From positions 186,001 through 250,000 of the forward strand of contig JARKIP010000193.1 in assembly GCA_029990175.1 (NCBI GenBank): DNA of 64,000 bases, in the 5' to 3' direction. Below are positions 52,200 through 64,000 of this stretch, in pieces. This stretch comes from Petunia secreta (lineage: Eukaryota > Streptophyta > Magnoliopsida > Solanales > Solanaceae). Position 1 is the stretch's first letter; each line of letters opens with the position of its first letter. The position numbers were made by a program, and so were the translations under genes. The notes beneath the pieces are model-generated. The model was not told the origin of the DNA, ran no database searches, and worked only from the letters and a program-made list of their open reading frames with translations.

Positions 52200-53574
52200 A
52201 ATCTCAATATTTTATCCTAAGTCCTAAACTTAAAAAGATGAAATTTTTTCATAGGTTTACTTGAAAGGAAAAATTATAGTATAAAATACTGAATTTGTGA
52301 AAGAAATACAAAAATTTGAGGTTAAATAGACTGAAGCTAAAGAAAAATATACTTGAGTTTAATAAAAGGATAATGATGTGTGTAATTGGCCAATTGGGTC
52401 TTCAATATGTCGGAGGTGGTATATTTCTGTTTCATTAAGGGTGTTTTTGCTCATGTTAATAGAAATTGACTAAATTCAATTAATTTTTAAATGATGGCTC
52501 AGCCTCATTTAGCCGTGTAAAAATTTGAAAATTGACTAGTGGTCAAATTTTTACGAATTCTTTATATGGAGAATAGATTTTTGCACTAATTAACGTTTTA
52601 GAGATCTTTATTATAAAATATGCCGATACTTTTTAAAATTTATAAAACATAACGACAAGTTCAAATTTATTACAAAACATATCACTTTTAAATTTTTTAT
52701 ACACAAATTGAATACACTTGTATATACATGTATTCAGGTGTGTGTGTACATACACATACGTTCACACATGAATATACAAAGATACACATGACATATAAAT
52801 ACATACAATGATATAAAAAAAATAATACACACATATATACACTGTTGTTGAAACTGTTTAGAATATTTTAATAAAAATATTATTATTTTTGTAAAGTGAG
52901 ATAGTGTCGTTATTTTTTGAAACCTATTCCTTAATATTGTAAAAGTTAGGACATGTGGCCTGTTTGTAGTATGCTAAATAAGAACAACCAACATTTAATT
53001 TTTTTTAAAAGAGTATCCATATTTAAGAACACAAAATTTTTTTGAGAAATACGCACTAAAGTTCAGAAAATTCTCTAGGAATTTAAATTAAAATTTTCAA
53101 GATCCCAGAAGAATTTTCTGGAGGTAAAATATGAAGTCCCAGGAATTTTTCCTGGACTTTAAAATTTTTAGTTTAAAGTGTCAGGAAAATTATCTGGGAG
53201 CACACATATGAAGTTCCAGAAATTTTTTTGGAACTTTAAACTAAACCCTAAGCAATTTTCTGGAGTTTAGGCCAAATCCTTAAAATTCCTGTGGCTAGTT
53301 AAAAATGTATGTTTTTAAGATATGACTATTTTTACTAAAAATTATAAAATTATTGATTGTTTCTTTTTTAGCGGCTTAAAAACTGACTATTCATCAAAAT
53401 CTCATCTTAATATTGCAAAATTTTGAAAATTTTTCAACAAAAGCAGCACACTACCCAAATTTACAACCAGCATGCCATATTTTTCTCTTACATGCATAAC
53501 ACACTCCCTTAATTACAAATTTAAACACACCTTCAAAATTTTTTAGAAAAAAACTAGCTACCAGTTCTCCCCCT
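52200..53574. other. Intergenic, AT-rich with a short inverted-repeat cluster
   Basis: No gene. Around 53060-53280 the phrases caggaa(t/a)ttt / aaattttctgg and ctggaacttt recur in both orientations, another foldback-like patch. Ends at the LTR boundary 53575. Confidence 0.35.
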
Positions 53575-54836
53575 TGTCGCTCCAAACGCACACGCAAGTA
53601 TACGCGGTCGATCAAGTAATAAAGTATTATGAAAGTATCGTTCCCACGAGGACTATCGATTAACTATTAACTAGACAAACTTTAATTCAAATATTGTTCA
53701 AGAGAGTTCAACCAAATTTCGAGTGCGTTTAACTAAACTAATTAACTAAAAGTTATTGAAGTAAGAACTGAATGCAAGACAATTCAAGAGTTTTAGATAA
53801 CATTGAGAGGAAATATTCCAGGATTATGGGATGTTCACCAATTCAGTTGCACTCCTCCGCTAATTGAATTAACTTTATTTATTTGAGTTGCTAATCACAG
53901 GGTTGAATATACTCACAGAGCTCTTTCGATACCATGTTCGCCTATTCAAGCTAACTTAACGCCTATATGTCTATGAAATTAGAGTTAATAAGAATACATG
54001 TACTTCTCTTGTATACATATTAAGCATGACTGTTAGATATATTTCTATCCTACCGCGAAAACCATTCCCCGATGCCCATGTTCAGGAACACGCTTTATTT
54101 AATTCTATTACAATCTATGGTTTCCACTTTCGAGTTCAACCTTAGGTTCATGGACAGTACTTAACAACTGGCCAGGAAATCAAGTAATTCAGAGCAAAAT
54201 TAAATAAACAACTACAATCTGATAAATTTAATAGAATTCAATCAACTTCAGAGTACAACTTTCATGGTTAACCCATAACCCTAGAATAATAGAGTTTAGC
54301 TACTCATCGACAAGATAGCTTCTCACAAAATAATCCAAAAGTCATGAAACAATCAAGAGGGAAGAAGATTTACAACTCAAGTGATGAATCTTTAATACTC
54401 TAGCCTCTACTATCGTTCTTACCTCCAAAAGTACGTAATTCTCTAAAAATATGTTTACAAGGATTTTTATACGGAATATTCTAAGTGGCCCGCATTTTTA
54501 ACCTTTCCAAGCTGCTCTGGGACTGTTTGTTGGCGCATACAGCCGAGCGTGCCTCGCGCTCATGGCTGTATGCGCTGCTAGTCTTTGTTTTCTTCAACTT
54601 TTCACTCTTCCCAGGCCATACAGCCGAGCATGCCAAGCATGGAAGGCTGTATGCGCTGCTTCTTCCTTGTTCTTGTACAATTTACGCTCCAATTTCCTTC
54701 ATTTTGCTCCTAAAACATTCAAACACTTCAAGTTAGCATTTTACCTCATATCAATCATTGTTGGGCACATAATACAATGAAAACAACACAAAAGCTATAA
54801 GAAATCGACGCCAAAATATAAGATATACGCCCAACA
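53575..54836 (-). repeat. 3' LTR of Athila-2 (1262 bp)
   Basis: On the minus strand it starts tgttgggcgtatatctta and ends gcgtttggagcgaca. The PPT context lies directly before its start. It contains two units of catacagcc ... ggctgtatg ... cgctgct (54536-54575 and 54617-54661), each an inverted repeat; related motifs recur at 59250-59410. Confidence 0.8.
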
Positions 54837-56534
54837 TCAACACCCCACACTTAAACTTTGTTCGTCCCCGAACAAACAAACCCAACACACTTGTACTCAA
54901 TAGATCTCATCCAACCAACTCAAGAACTTCAAGGAAGCGCATCTATGAAATAGGTTGATACCAACAATTAGCCACCAAAATACAAGCACACAACTTCCCC
55001 ATCTTTACATACCACACATTTAGAAAATAAGGATTATTAAAGCAATCAAGTAGCAATATCCAAGCCTCAAGAAACGACTCCTCATACCAACTTACTCACG
55101 ACATGCCCGCTCGCTCAAGATTAGGGCCTAATAAAAGCTCCGACCTCTCATAATCCATTTGCCCTCACCAATCAAAGTCTAGTTCCAATCACACAAAAAA
55201 TATCAAATGAATTATAAGAGACGTTTAAGATAGAAAGAATTCTCTCACACTCACAAAGAAATTCAAGCGCCGCACAATGGTACCATAGGCTTGCCCGTAG
55301 TGTAGGACTCTACTAATGTAGGCTCGTTCCTATTCAGGATTAACTAGGACTTTAAGAGTTGTAATGTAGGCTAAAGGATGGGTATGAGATATATGGTTAA
55401 AACAGTGACTACCTCCCTAAGCACTTTAATATATCACTTTCAATTTTTATAGCTCAACTCTTCACAAAACCAACCAAGTTACCACCCGAACATCAACCAA
55501 AAACTTTCCTCTCACTTTAAGTATTTTTCTTTAATTTTGCCCAACACTAGCAAGGATTGAGAACTTTTTCTCTTTTGCTTTCTTTATTTTCTCTTTTTAT
55601 TTTTTTTTTCAAATTTTTTTCTTCAACCTTGCCAATATACTTTTCCTCAAAATACCATAATTTTTCCTTTCATTGACTCCACTCAAAAGCCACCAAACCT
55701 CTCCAACCACAGCTCCACACACAAGAGTATTTTCAATTAAAGTGCTCTAAGAAGTAAGGGTTCAGAAAGAGGATAATTACGAACAAAAGGAATAGTCTTG
55801 TAATGTGGGTGTCAACAAAAAGGCTAATAGGCTCAAAAGGGGTTACAAGGGATATATATGAACGGGTAGGCTAATCAAGGCTACAAAAGAAGGGCTTATA
55901 AAAAAACGCATTTATCATCTCCCGACTAGAGCAAACCTAAGATTTCGCTTTGAACACACGTGGGGCAAGTTCTAGACCAATAATGCAAGCACGAGAAGAA
56001 ATACAAGTACCTCACCACTCACGGCACATGAACTACTCAAGACGGAACAATTCCAACACCTAACAAAAACAAGCCAGATAAGTCATGCTATTCGGTCAGC
56101 ACTCAGAGTCAGAAACCTGAGCCGAAGAGTCACTAACAAGACTGACTATCAATCCAATACATAACTCACACCAAAAATCTTTAGGAAAGTTCAACTTGCA
56201 TGTAAAGGACTGAATATGATAGTATCGAATAATTCACAAAGAAAGCACAGGTCCTTACCACTTAGCTACTCCTATTTCCTAATTTTTTTTGTATGTTAAA
56301 TATTTTTTTTTATTTTTATCTAAAAACACCCGATTCAAAACAAAAGGAATCCTCGGAAAAGAACCGTGGCTTGAAGAAAACTCAAGGATTATGCCACTAA
56401 TCTAAAAATTAAAATAAAAGTAGTAAAAATACAATTACAAGTCATGATACCCCACCCCACACTTAAAATAATGCATGGTCCCCACTGCACAAATACAAAA
56501 ATAATGAACAAGAGTGAGTATCAATAAAGCTCCC
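54837..56534 (-). other. 3' untranslated region and PPT of Athila-2
   Basis: The PPT on the minus strand is aagtgtggggtgttga, just before the LTR. The rest is AT-rich and non-coding, with long T/A runs (about 55565-55620 and 56285-56320). Confidence 0.6.
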
Positions 56535-58013
56535 TCAAACTGCAGAGTCTGGAGGTGCTACAGACCGGTCTGAATTCGCGGTCAAAGCAGTGGAGGGATC
56601 TAAAGATGTAGTGCCAGCGGCATCCATAGCATCAATCAGCGACCCCTCCATGGTAGTGTCAGTAGCCGGAGCTGGCTCTGTAGAAGTGCCATCAGTAGCA
56701 CTCAAATCCACAACCTCGTGACTGCACTCTGCCTCAGTCTTGACGCCAATGGAACGCGTCACTCTGGTACTCTGAATAGAAGCAAGGATCTCTGCTAGTG
56801 TACTCTGCATCAGGGTGTCTCGAGCCGCCTGCTCCTGTCTCAGCTGGGCCAGCTCGGCCCGTTGCTTCTCTCTCAACTTGGCCAGCTCGGCCTCAAATCC
56901 CTCCAGTCGCTCTGACGTAGATCTCTTATCCTCTTTGACCGGAACGGGGTCATGCACCGATGTAATGTCATGCGCTATGGGTACCTCTAAAAGATCATCA
57001 CCCATATAGAAGGGGACCCCGTGCTTCCTCATCAGAGCCGTCAAAGTGTGCACTAAATACAACTTCAAAGTCTTCTCCTTCCGAGTACGCACCATCTACT
57101 CATACATGAGCTCACCCAAGTTAAACACTATCCCAGTCATCAAAGCATAAATAAGAAGCACTCTTTCCTGAAGGACATTTGTCTGGTGATCAGCTTGCAT
57201 TATTCCGTTAGACACCCAGTTTAACCAAGATCTACTCTCCCTAGACATGAACTTCTTTGGTAAGGTGGCATATTTTCTCTTAGTGTTGTGCAACCATGCA
57301 GGCTTTGAGGATTCACTATCATCAGTAACAGCTGGTGAGTCACACAATACCTGAATGACATCCTCAAAGTCCGGATCTTCTAGCATCTTCTTGTAGTCAT
57401 CCATTGCCACTTCATTAGCCCTGTAGTATGCATTAGTGGCTCTGGCAGAGATATCGACCTCAGCCTCTCTAATCCGCACTATGCTGCTCTTCGCATTCTC
57501 CCTGTTAGCGTATAATTCTTGATCAGCAGTAATGTCTGCCTTGCACTTGGGACCTTGCATAAATCTGTCCTACTTCCTGTCTTTCACAACATCCAGAATA
57601 GCTGGGCAAGCATTCTCACAAGCATGATAGTTCAATGGCCTTGCTTGCGTGATCTGCTTTTTGACGATCCAATGGTATGCTATGTATGTATTCTCACTCT
57701 CCAATGTGTCCTTCCATAATGATTTGTCAATAGGGCTACTCGTGGACGGAATGTCCTCAGGCACTGGAATAGGAATGTACTCATCTTCAGCATCATCATC
57801 AACCTGCTCGTCGTCCTCATCATCCTGCTCCATTGGTTTCTTCCCTTTGCCTTGAACTACTCTTTTCTTCTTAGCCGGTGGTTTAGAAGCACCACCCTCA
57901 TGGATCACCACTGGCTTTTCTTTCACATTGGTTGATTTCCTCTTACCCGTGACAACCTGAGGAGTGGGGGTGGTCCGGGCACTTCGAGCGAATCTCTTCT
58001 TCGCTAAAGGCAT
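56535..58013 (-). pseudogene. Env-like / putative plant transposon protein ORF of Athila-2
   Basis: One frame from 58013 to 56535 is interrupted only by two TAG codons (57570-57572 and 57096-57098). The N-terminal part has KRKSTNVKEKPVVIHEGG, a basic KKKRVVQGKGKKP tract and an acidic EQDDEDDEQVDDDAEDEY tract. The middle has SRSWLNWVSNGIMQADHQTN and VLQERVLLIYALMTGIVFNL, the conserved core of the 'putative plant transposon protein' family often found between pol and the 3' LTR of Athila elements. The C-terminal part is a coiled coil (FEAELAKLREKQRAELAQLR) with a Thr/Ser/Asp-rich tail. No transmembrane segment is obvious, so an envelope role is doubtful. Function is unknown. Confidence 0.7.
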
Positions 58014-58150
58014 GACCTCAAGCTAGCATTCTCCTCTTCCACTTCCGGGGCAGGTGTATCTTGTTTCCTCTTTGAGCGTTGCTCCCGTTTATCCTTGCCC
58101 TCTGGTTGATTCCGCGGTGGTTGGGCACCAACCATTGTGTAATGAAATAC
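58004..58150 (-). pseudogene. Start of the Athila-2 env-like ORF with splice acceptor
   Basis: On the minus strand an acceptor ttttggtgcag (AG at 58154-58153) is followed 16 bases later by ATG at 58134 (MVGAQPPRNQPEGKDKREQR). This basic N-terminus is in another frame from the 58013 ORF and stops at 58004, so a frame change lies near the overlap. The acceptor suggests that the downstream ORF was expressed from a spliced RNA, as proposed for Athila env-like genes. Confidence 0.45.
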
Positions 58151-58154
58151 CTGC

Positions 58155-59668
58155 ACCAAAACAATATAAATTAGCCAATAAAGCACACCCGAGTTCATTA
58201 AAATAGCTAGAAACTCGTCCAATTCAAGCTTTGCATTAAATTCACATTGGTGCACACGCACCCCACACTTAAAGCTCAAGTGTATTTCACATTCAATCAA
58301 TTTATGCTCATAGTATACTCATGGTGTCATTCGCGAGGTACTCAAACTTCCCTCGAGGTGCACCTCTTTATTTGAAACAATTATCATGTTTAAAAATCGC
58401 CAAAGTGTGCAAACGGGGTTCATACACCCCACACTTATGCTCTTCTTCATCCCAAAAATATGGAAAAATATTATCTTAAGCAAAACAACTACAACAGCCC
58501 ATGAATTACATAATGGGGGCAGCGGCTCGCTCGATTAATGTGCAAAACGACAGTCGTCATGTGTGAATAATGTGCAATCAGTGTTGTTCAAGTGAAAACA
58601 CTTTAAACATCGACCCCAAGCTATAATTCTAACAAATTTATGTTCAACTTATGCCCCATGATTGATTCGGTTACTCAGACTTCGCCGAATGCTATAAATT
58701 TTCATTGGAGAATTTCATCGAACACCTTGTGACCGTAACTTTGAGCAGCCTATGGTAGGCCTATTTGGTTCGAATTGAACCCTCCCAACTCCTGGGAATA
58801 TCAACTTCAATGATTACAATGCTTCTCCGCACTCCCCACAATAGATACCAAGCAAAAACTATAGAATTTACACCAAATTTCACCATGATTTGAAGTTTAA
58901 AACTGTCTTAAGGGAACGAGTGGGGAAATCTGTACCAACAGTGCTAAAGGCGACTGGGAGAGGCAGCGAAAGAAAAGAGAACGAGAGATAGAAGAAGCTC
59001 ATACCTGGAACTTTTGAATCACAGCCGCTGTGTTTTTGTTTTTTGCGTGAAGAAAGGACAAGAAGAAGAGTGGTTCTGTTCTTGTTCTTTTCCTATTCTC
59101 TGTTTCTTTTTTTCTCTTTTGTTCTATTGTTTTGTGTTTGTTGTGTTTGTATAAGCAGCAAAATTAAAGGAACATACCAGGATACAATCCCCTGCGCGAT
59201 TCCTCTGCAATACTATTTCTGTTTTTTCTTTTCTTTTTCAAACTAATCGCACATACAGTGAAGCATGCGGCGCATGGAGTGCTGTTTTATGTAATTCAGC
59301 ATCAAACAGTGTAGCACGCGATGGTGCTGCAACACTGCCTCTGATTTGTGTTACGAAAATAAGTAGCATACAGGCTGCCATGCGATGCGATCAATGCTGT
59401 ACGCTCTAGACTTTTTGAATTCTGCTTCTGTTATGTCTGGGACAGGCCACTTTCGTTGTTCTAACTGTTTTCGAGCCTCGGGAACCTGTAAAAATGAACA
59501 AACACATGAACTTCACTAAATTTTTAAACTCTTTTTGCTCTTTTATTTTGTTTTTCTATTTTTTTTTAAATGAAAATACGGATAACTAACCATGAAAAAC
59601 GATAAAACATGGGTTGCCTCCAATGAAGCGCTTGATTTAATGTCGCGGCACGACAATCACATCCCTTT
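58155..59668 (-). other. Spacer between pol and env-like ORF of Athila-2
   Basis: Non-coding. A short region (59250-59410) carries gcatgcg / cgcatgc and catacag / ctgtatg-like motifs similar to those in the LTR. The plus-strand ORFs at 59043 and 59592 are shadows. Confidence 0.45.
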
Positions 59669-62307
59669 TCAAGGGTCGATCAAAGAAATGGAGGATTTAA
59701 GCCTATCCACTTCACCTCCCCAATATCGCTTTACTCTTTTCCCATTCATTAGAAACAACTTATCCGAACCCGGAGCCCGCAATACAATTACTCCATGGAG
59801 CATCACCTTAACAACTTCAAACGGACCAGACCACCTCGACTTGAGCTTACCAAGGAAAAGCTTCAACCTGAAGTTAAATAAAAGAACTAGTTGGCCCGGC
59901 TCAAAGTAACGGTGATGAATGCGCTTGTCATGTCACCGCTTAATCTTCTCCTTATATAACTTGGCGTTTTCATAAGCGTGCAACCTAAACTCATCAAGTT
60001 CATTGAGTTGCAACAATCTCTTCTTACCCGCCAATTCCATATCAAAATTTAGCTTTTTAATCGCCCAATAGGCCTTGTGCTCAAGCTCGACCGGTAAGTG
60101 GCATGCTTTTCCATAAACCAACTTGTAAGGTGAAGTCCCAATTGGAGTTTTATAAGCTGCTTTATATGCCCATAGTGCATCATCGAGCTTGGTGGCCCAA
60201 TCCTTCCTATTAGCACTGACAGTCTTCTCAAGAATTTGCTTCACCTCTCTATTGGACACCTCAGCTCGCCCACTAGTTTGCGGATGATAGGTGGTGTGAC
60301 CTTATGCTTGACCCCGTACTTAGATAGAAGGTTGTTTAGAAATGTTTTGCAGAAGTGTGTACCTTCATGACTAATCAAAGCCCGCGGAGTTCCAAATCTG
60401 GTGAAAATGTTCTTCTTGACAAAACTCACTACCGCCTTCGCATCATTGGTAGGAAGAGCAACAGCCTCTACCCACTTAGACACGTAATCCACCGCCAGTA
60501 AAATATACTTGTTACCATTCGACGAGGGGAAGGGACCCATGAAGTTGATCCCCCACACATAAAAAATCTCCACCTCTAGAATGCCTTGCAGAGGCATCTC
60601 TTGCTTCCTTGTGATTGTGCCGTTTCTTTGGCACAGATCACACTTCTTTACAAAAGCGTGAGCATCCTTGAATAGTGTCGGCCAATAGAACCCAGACTAA
60701 AGTACTTTGGCGGCTGTTCTGTCACCACCATGATGACCCCCATAAGGAGATGCATGGCACTCTTGTAGAACGGCCTCCGTCTCTTCCTCAGGAATGCATC
60801 TTCTCACCAATTGATCTGCACACAATCTAAACAAAAACGGATCATCCCACATATAAAATCTCACATCATAGAAAAACCGACGCTTACCCTATGCAGTCAG
60901 ATGTGGTGGCACTACCTCACTTACCAAATAGTTGGCATAGTCAGCATACCATTGGTCCGAGTGATTGGTGATGGCAAAAAGTTGCTCATCAGGGAAGGTT
61001 TCTCTGATCAAACCTCTTTCATCCACATGCTTGTGGTTTTCCAACCTAGATAGGTGGTCAGCTACTTGATTTTCCGTTCCCTTACGGTCCCGGACCTCCA
61101 AGTTAAATTCCTGCAACAATAACGCCCAACGAATTAGTCGAGTCTTAGCATTCTTTTTATCAATTAAATACATGATTGTTGCATGATCTATGTAAATAAT
61201 AACTTTGGTTCCAACCAAGTATGCCCGAAACTTGTCAAAGGCATATACTACTGCCAGCAACTCTTTTTCAGTAACTGTGTAATTCAATTGGGCGGAATTG
61301 AGAGTTTTGCTGGTGTAGAAAATGGAATGGAACACTTTGTTCCTTCTTTGCCCCAAGACTGCACCAATAGCGACATCGCTAGCATCACACATTAATTCAA
61401 ATGGTGCAGTCCAATCGGGAGCCACTACTATTGGTGCAGACACCAATTTCTCTTTCAGCTCGTTAAAGGCCCTCAGACAGGCCTCATCAAACACAAATGC
61501 TGCTTCTTTCTCAAGTAACCTGCTTCTTTAATAAACCTCCTATAGAAGCCAACATGTCCGACAAAACTTCGGACTCCCTTCACAGACGTAGGCGGAGGTA
61601 ATTTTTCAACCGCCTCTACATTCGCCTTTTCAACCTCAATTCCAGCATTGGATGCCTCGTGTCCCAAAACTACAGCTTCACGAACCATGAAATGGCATTT
61701 TTCCCAGTTTAAAACAAGGTTAGTTTCTTCACACCTAGCAAGCACTAGACCAAGATTAGTTAGACAAGCATCAAAGGAAGAACCAAAGACAGAAAAATCA
61801 TCCATAAAAACTTTGACAAACTTTTCCACCATAATAGTGAAAATAGCCATCATACACCTTTGAAAAGTCGCAGGCGCATTACATAGCCCGAATAGCATCC
61901 TCCTATAGGCATAGGTACCGTAAGGGCATGTAAAAGTAGTTTTCTCCTGGTACTCGGGAGCAATCCATATCTGGTTATAGCCAGAGTAACCATCAAGGAA
62001 ATAGTATTACTCTTGACCAGCTAGCCTATCTAACATCTGATCAATAAAGGGGAGGGAAAAGTGGTCCTTTCGGGTGGCTTTATTCAATTTTCTATAATCA
62101 ATACACACCCTCCACCCCGTAACAGTTCTTGTGGGGATAAGTTTATTATTCTCATTTTGCACCACTGTCATCCCTCCCCTTTTAGGGACACATTGTACTG
62201 GACTTACCCACTTGCTGTCAGAGATAGGAAAAATCATACCTGCATCTAACCATTTAATGACCTCTTTCTTTACAACATCTTTCATGATTGGATTGAGGCG
62301 ACGTTGA
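59669..62307 (-). pseudogene. pol: Athila-2 pol remnant: RT, RNase H, integrase
   Basis: Minus-strand order: RT N-terminus (KKEVIKWLDAGMIFPISDSK, GWRVCIDYRKLN; 62285-62007), then a TAA. RT core follows (MLFGLCNAPATFQRC, VFMDDFSVFG; 61898-61473). RNase H follows (FELMCDASDVAIGAVLGQRR, VTEKELLAVVYAFDKFR; 61494-60889). Then comes the integrase zinc region with a TAG at 60889 and another near 60700. The integrase core has FYVWGINFMGPFPSS, where the usual catalytic Asp of GIDFMGP is Asn, and ISHEGTHF, where the usual Asp-Gln is His-Glu. A frame change falls near 60290, and NREVKQILEKTV then runs to a TGA at 59933. The C-terminal GKLKSRWSGPFEVV ends at 59669. Loss of catalytic residues plus at least four stops and two frame changes make this non-functional. 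It is cut at 62307 by an inserted LTR. Confidence 0.9.
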
Positions 62308-64000
62308 TGTTGAACCCCTAAAAAAATTAACCCCGAGGGGCTAAATTTAGGAATATCAACTGAATGGACTAACTCTTTTGGAGTTTTTTGGAGTCGCCAC
62401 TCAATTTAAGGAAAAACAGGGAACCAAATAAGTAAATGCGTGCAAAACTCCGTTTTTATAAAAAACGGTCTTTCATTAAGAGATTCTAAAGGTAAGAGGT
62501 TTTGCTAATTTAGAAAGAAGGTTTTTAAGGCACTTTCGAAATTCCGTTAAAAACCAGTTAATCCGACAGGTTTCCAAAATATTTGCAAGCACTATTTATG
62601 CGCTTTTTCTAAAAATAATTAATTGAACTATTAATTAATTCAACTAATTAAATTTAGCAAGTTTTCAAAAGATTTAAAATTTATTTGAAAGCTTTAACTA
62701 TTTGTAAAATAAAATAAAGTAAAATAAAAGCGCATTTTCTTTTGAAAAAGGAGCGATTTAATCATCCTAATTTCTTTGCCAACTCGTATGTGACAGTGCA
62801 TAAATGGCACTTGCTTAATTTCAACTTTAAAATCCGAGTTTCTTATCATAAGATGGAACTTTAGGTTTCAAGTCGCTTTTTGCAAAGTTGTTTCGGGACA
62901 TTTAGAAGTTAATTAAACTTCATTATAAATTTCGACTTTTTAAAGAAACTACTTCATATCAATAAGATAGAAGTCTTTCCTTATAGTCATTATTATGCGT
63001 GGTTTTGAAAATTTATAAAATTTGGCACGCATTTGCTTAAATGGCCTGATTTGCAATAAATTAAATAACAACTCAAAATTAAAAGGTAATGAACATAAAG
63101 TAAAATAGCCATGCAAATAATCCAATATTACTCATAAATAAATTACTAATAAATTATTCTACAAAATTTACGTAAATATCCTAAAGGGAAAAAGAGGATA
63201 AGAGTTAAGAGATAGAACCCGGAAAGCAAACTCGCGAAACGAGCCTTGAATTTCTGAATTTTCTAAAGTCTTAAAAACTTGAGCGCGAGTCTTGACCCCA
63301 AATGCAACTCCAATGCCAATAAGCCATCCCCATTTTGTGAGTTAGCCGAACTCGATCCCAAGATTGAAAATAAACTCCCGCAGATGGTATTATGCACAGA
63401 ATAAGAGAGAAACGATTAGGAAATTGATTCACACATAACTAGCAATCAAATAAAAGAAAAAAGAGTACAAAATTTGCATCAGAGAAATTTTTTTATTAAG
63501 TACAAAACTTCGTGGAATAATAGTGAACATGCAGCCAAGTAACAGAATGACAAACGTCTACTTTTTTTTAATAAAACAAGGGGTAAGGAATCAACTATCA
63601 ACTTTATTTGATGAAGGAATCAACAATCTTTGATACCAGAATTGATCAAGGCGGTTACATTAACTCGCTTTAGGTATAGTCTAGAGTTGTAGCATGACCT
63701 TTAACTATCCGCTTCTTGATGAATTTCACTTTCTTGGTCACAACTGATAAGTAGCTCACTTGCTCTATGAATGTTAAGCTACACTTTATGTAAACTTATA
63801 TTGGTAACACTTTACCAATTTCTATAAAAGTCCAGCACAACAATTCGAGCATTAAAAGTAAGCAGCTTTAACACATTAGTTAACATGTAGCAGCCATATG
63901 CTGCTCCAAAAATAGGATTTAAGAACCTGATGAATTAATAGAAGAACTTTGAAAATTTCAAACATGATCTTCACTTAAATAACTTTAAAAATTGAAACTC
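62308..64000 (-). repeat. LTR of a second Tat/Ogre-type element, minus strand, right end outside window
   Basis: Begins tgttgaacccctaaaaaaat, the reverse complement of the 3' end of a Tat/Ogre LTR (compare ...attttttttggggttcaaca of the TR-GAG LTR). About 80 bases inside it contains ggagtcgcca, the inverse of tggcgactcc. It then tracks the TR-GAG LTR loosely (aacggtcttt...gattctaaaggtaagaggtt; aagaaggttt...gcactttcgaaa). Similarity fades further in, so this is a related but different family. It interrupts the Athila-2 RT at 62307/62308. The rest of the window is LTR or adjacent sequence without genes. Confidence 0.7.

Larger units (their letters stand above)
53575..62307 (-). mobile_element. 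Athila-type Ty3-gypsy element on minus strand, decayed and truncated (Athila-2)
   Basis: Read on the minus strand: pol (RT from 62285 down to the integrase end at 59669), a ~1.3-kb spacer, an env-like/plant transposon protein ORF (58134-56535), a 3' untranslated region, a PPT (about 54856-54837) and the 3' LTR (54836-53575). Its protein is closely related to Athila-1 but carries many stops. The upstream part (gag, 5' LTR) is cut by a younger LTR that starts at 62308. Confidence 0.85.

Noticed and set aside
54485..54780. Two overlapping plus-strand ORFs in the Athila-2 LTR
   Set aside because: Lie across the duplicated palindromic units of the LTR on the strand opposite to the element; no family resemblance.

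Overview
The window is a plant nuclear sequence made almost entirely of nested transposable elements. Plant-specific features include Athila and Tat/Ogre type Ty3-gypsy elements, MULEs with SWIM transposases, TRIM, Stowaway and hAT MITEs, a B3-domain gene and an F-box remnant. The intron splice signals are plant-like. The overall character fits a large, repeat-rich dicot genome; Solanaceae is my best guess, but that is inference. I see no rRNA, tRNA, CRISPR or prokaryotic feature, and no certain intact single-copy host gene.

Layout. 1-14817: one very young non-autonomous Tat/Ogre-lineage LTR element (TR-GAG type). It has ~4.4 kb LTRs, the left one cut by the window edge, a short gag, no pol, and a 26-copy ~30-bp satellite array in its 3' untranslated part. 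14818-31092: an old MULE on the minus strand with a split transposase gene (DNA-binding domain, DDE core, SWIM finger). A small plus-strand B3-domain gene lies next to or inside it. A complete 11.1-kb Athila element (17486-28591, TSD CGCGT) sits in the middle of the transposase catalytic core. 31093-39087: non-coding repeat debris with a foldback, two Helitron 3' termini, a satellite-bearing repeat (34993-36769) carrying a hAT MITE, and a possible tiny two-exon gene. 39093-44928: a decayed Ty1-copia element (TSD CCTTG). 44934-53574: further debris. This includes a TIR element (47848-49902) carrying a fragment resembling a KEA-type K+ antiporter plus the same satellite family as at 35 kb, two MITEs, a TRIM-like element with LTRs in inverted orientation, and an F-box fragment. 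53575-62307: a heavily mutated minus-strand Athila relative (3' LTR, env-like/'plant transposon protein' ORF, integrase, RNase H, RT). A minus-strand Tat/Ogre-type LTR (62308 to the window end) has inserted into it.

How the parts relate. Nesting and LTR divergence give a relative order. The MULE, Athila-2 and satellite-TIR elements are old. The copia element came next (LTRs ~3% different), then Athila-1 (~0.5%). The TR-GAG element is the most recent (~0.25%) and must have been mobilised by proteins from another element. Athila-1 is nearly intact; I see one clear lesion in its long ORF, a single-base shift in a C run. Coordinates of splice sites, TSDs and repeat units were read by eye; homology statements rest on recognised motifs, not on a database search.
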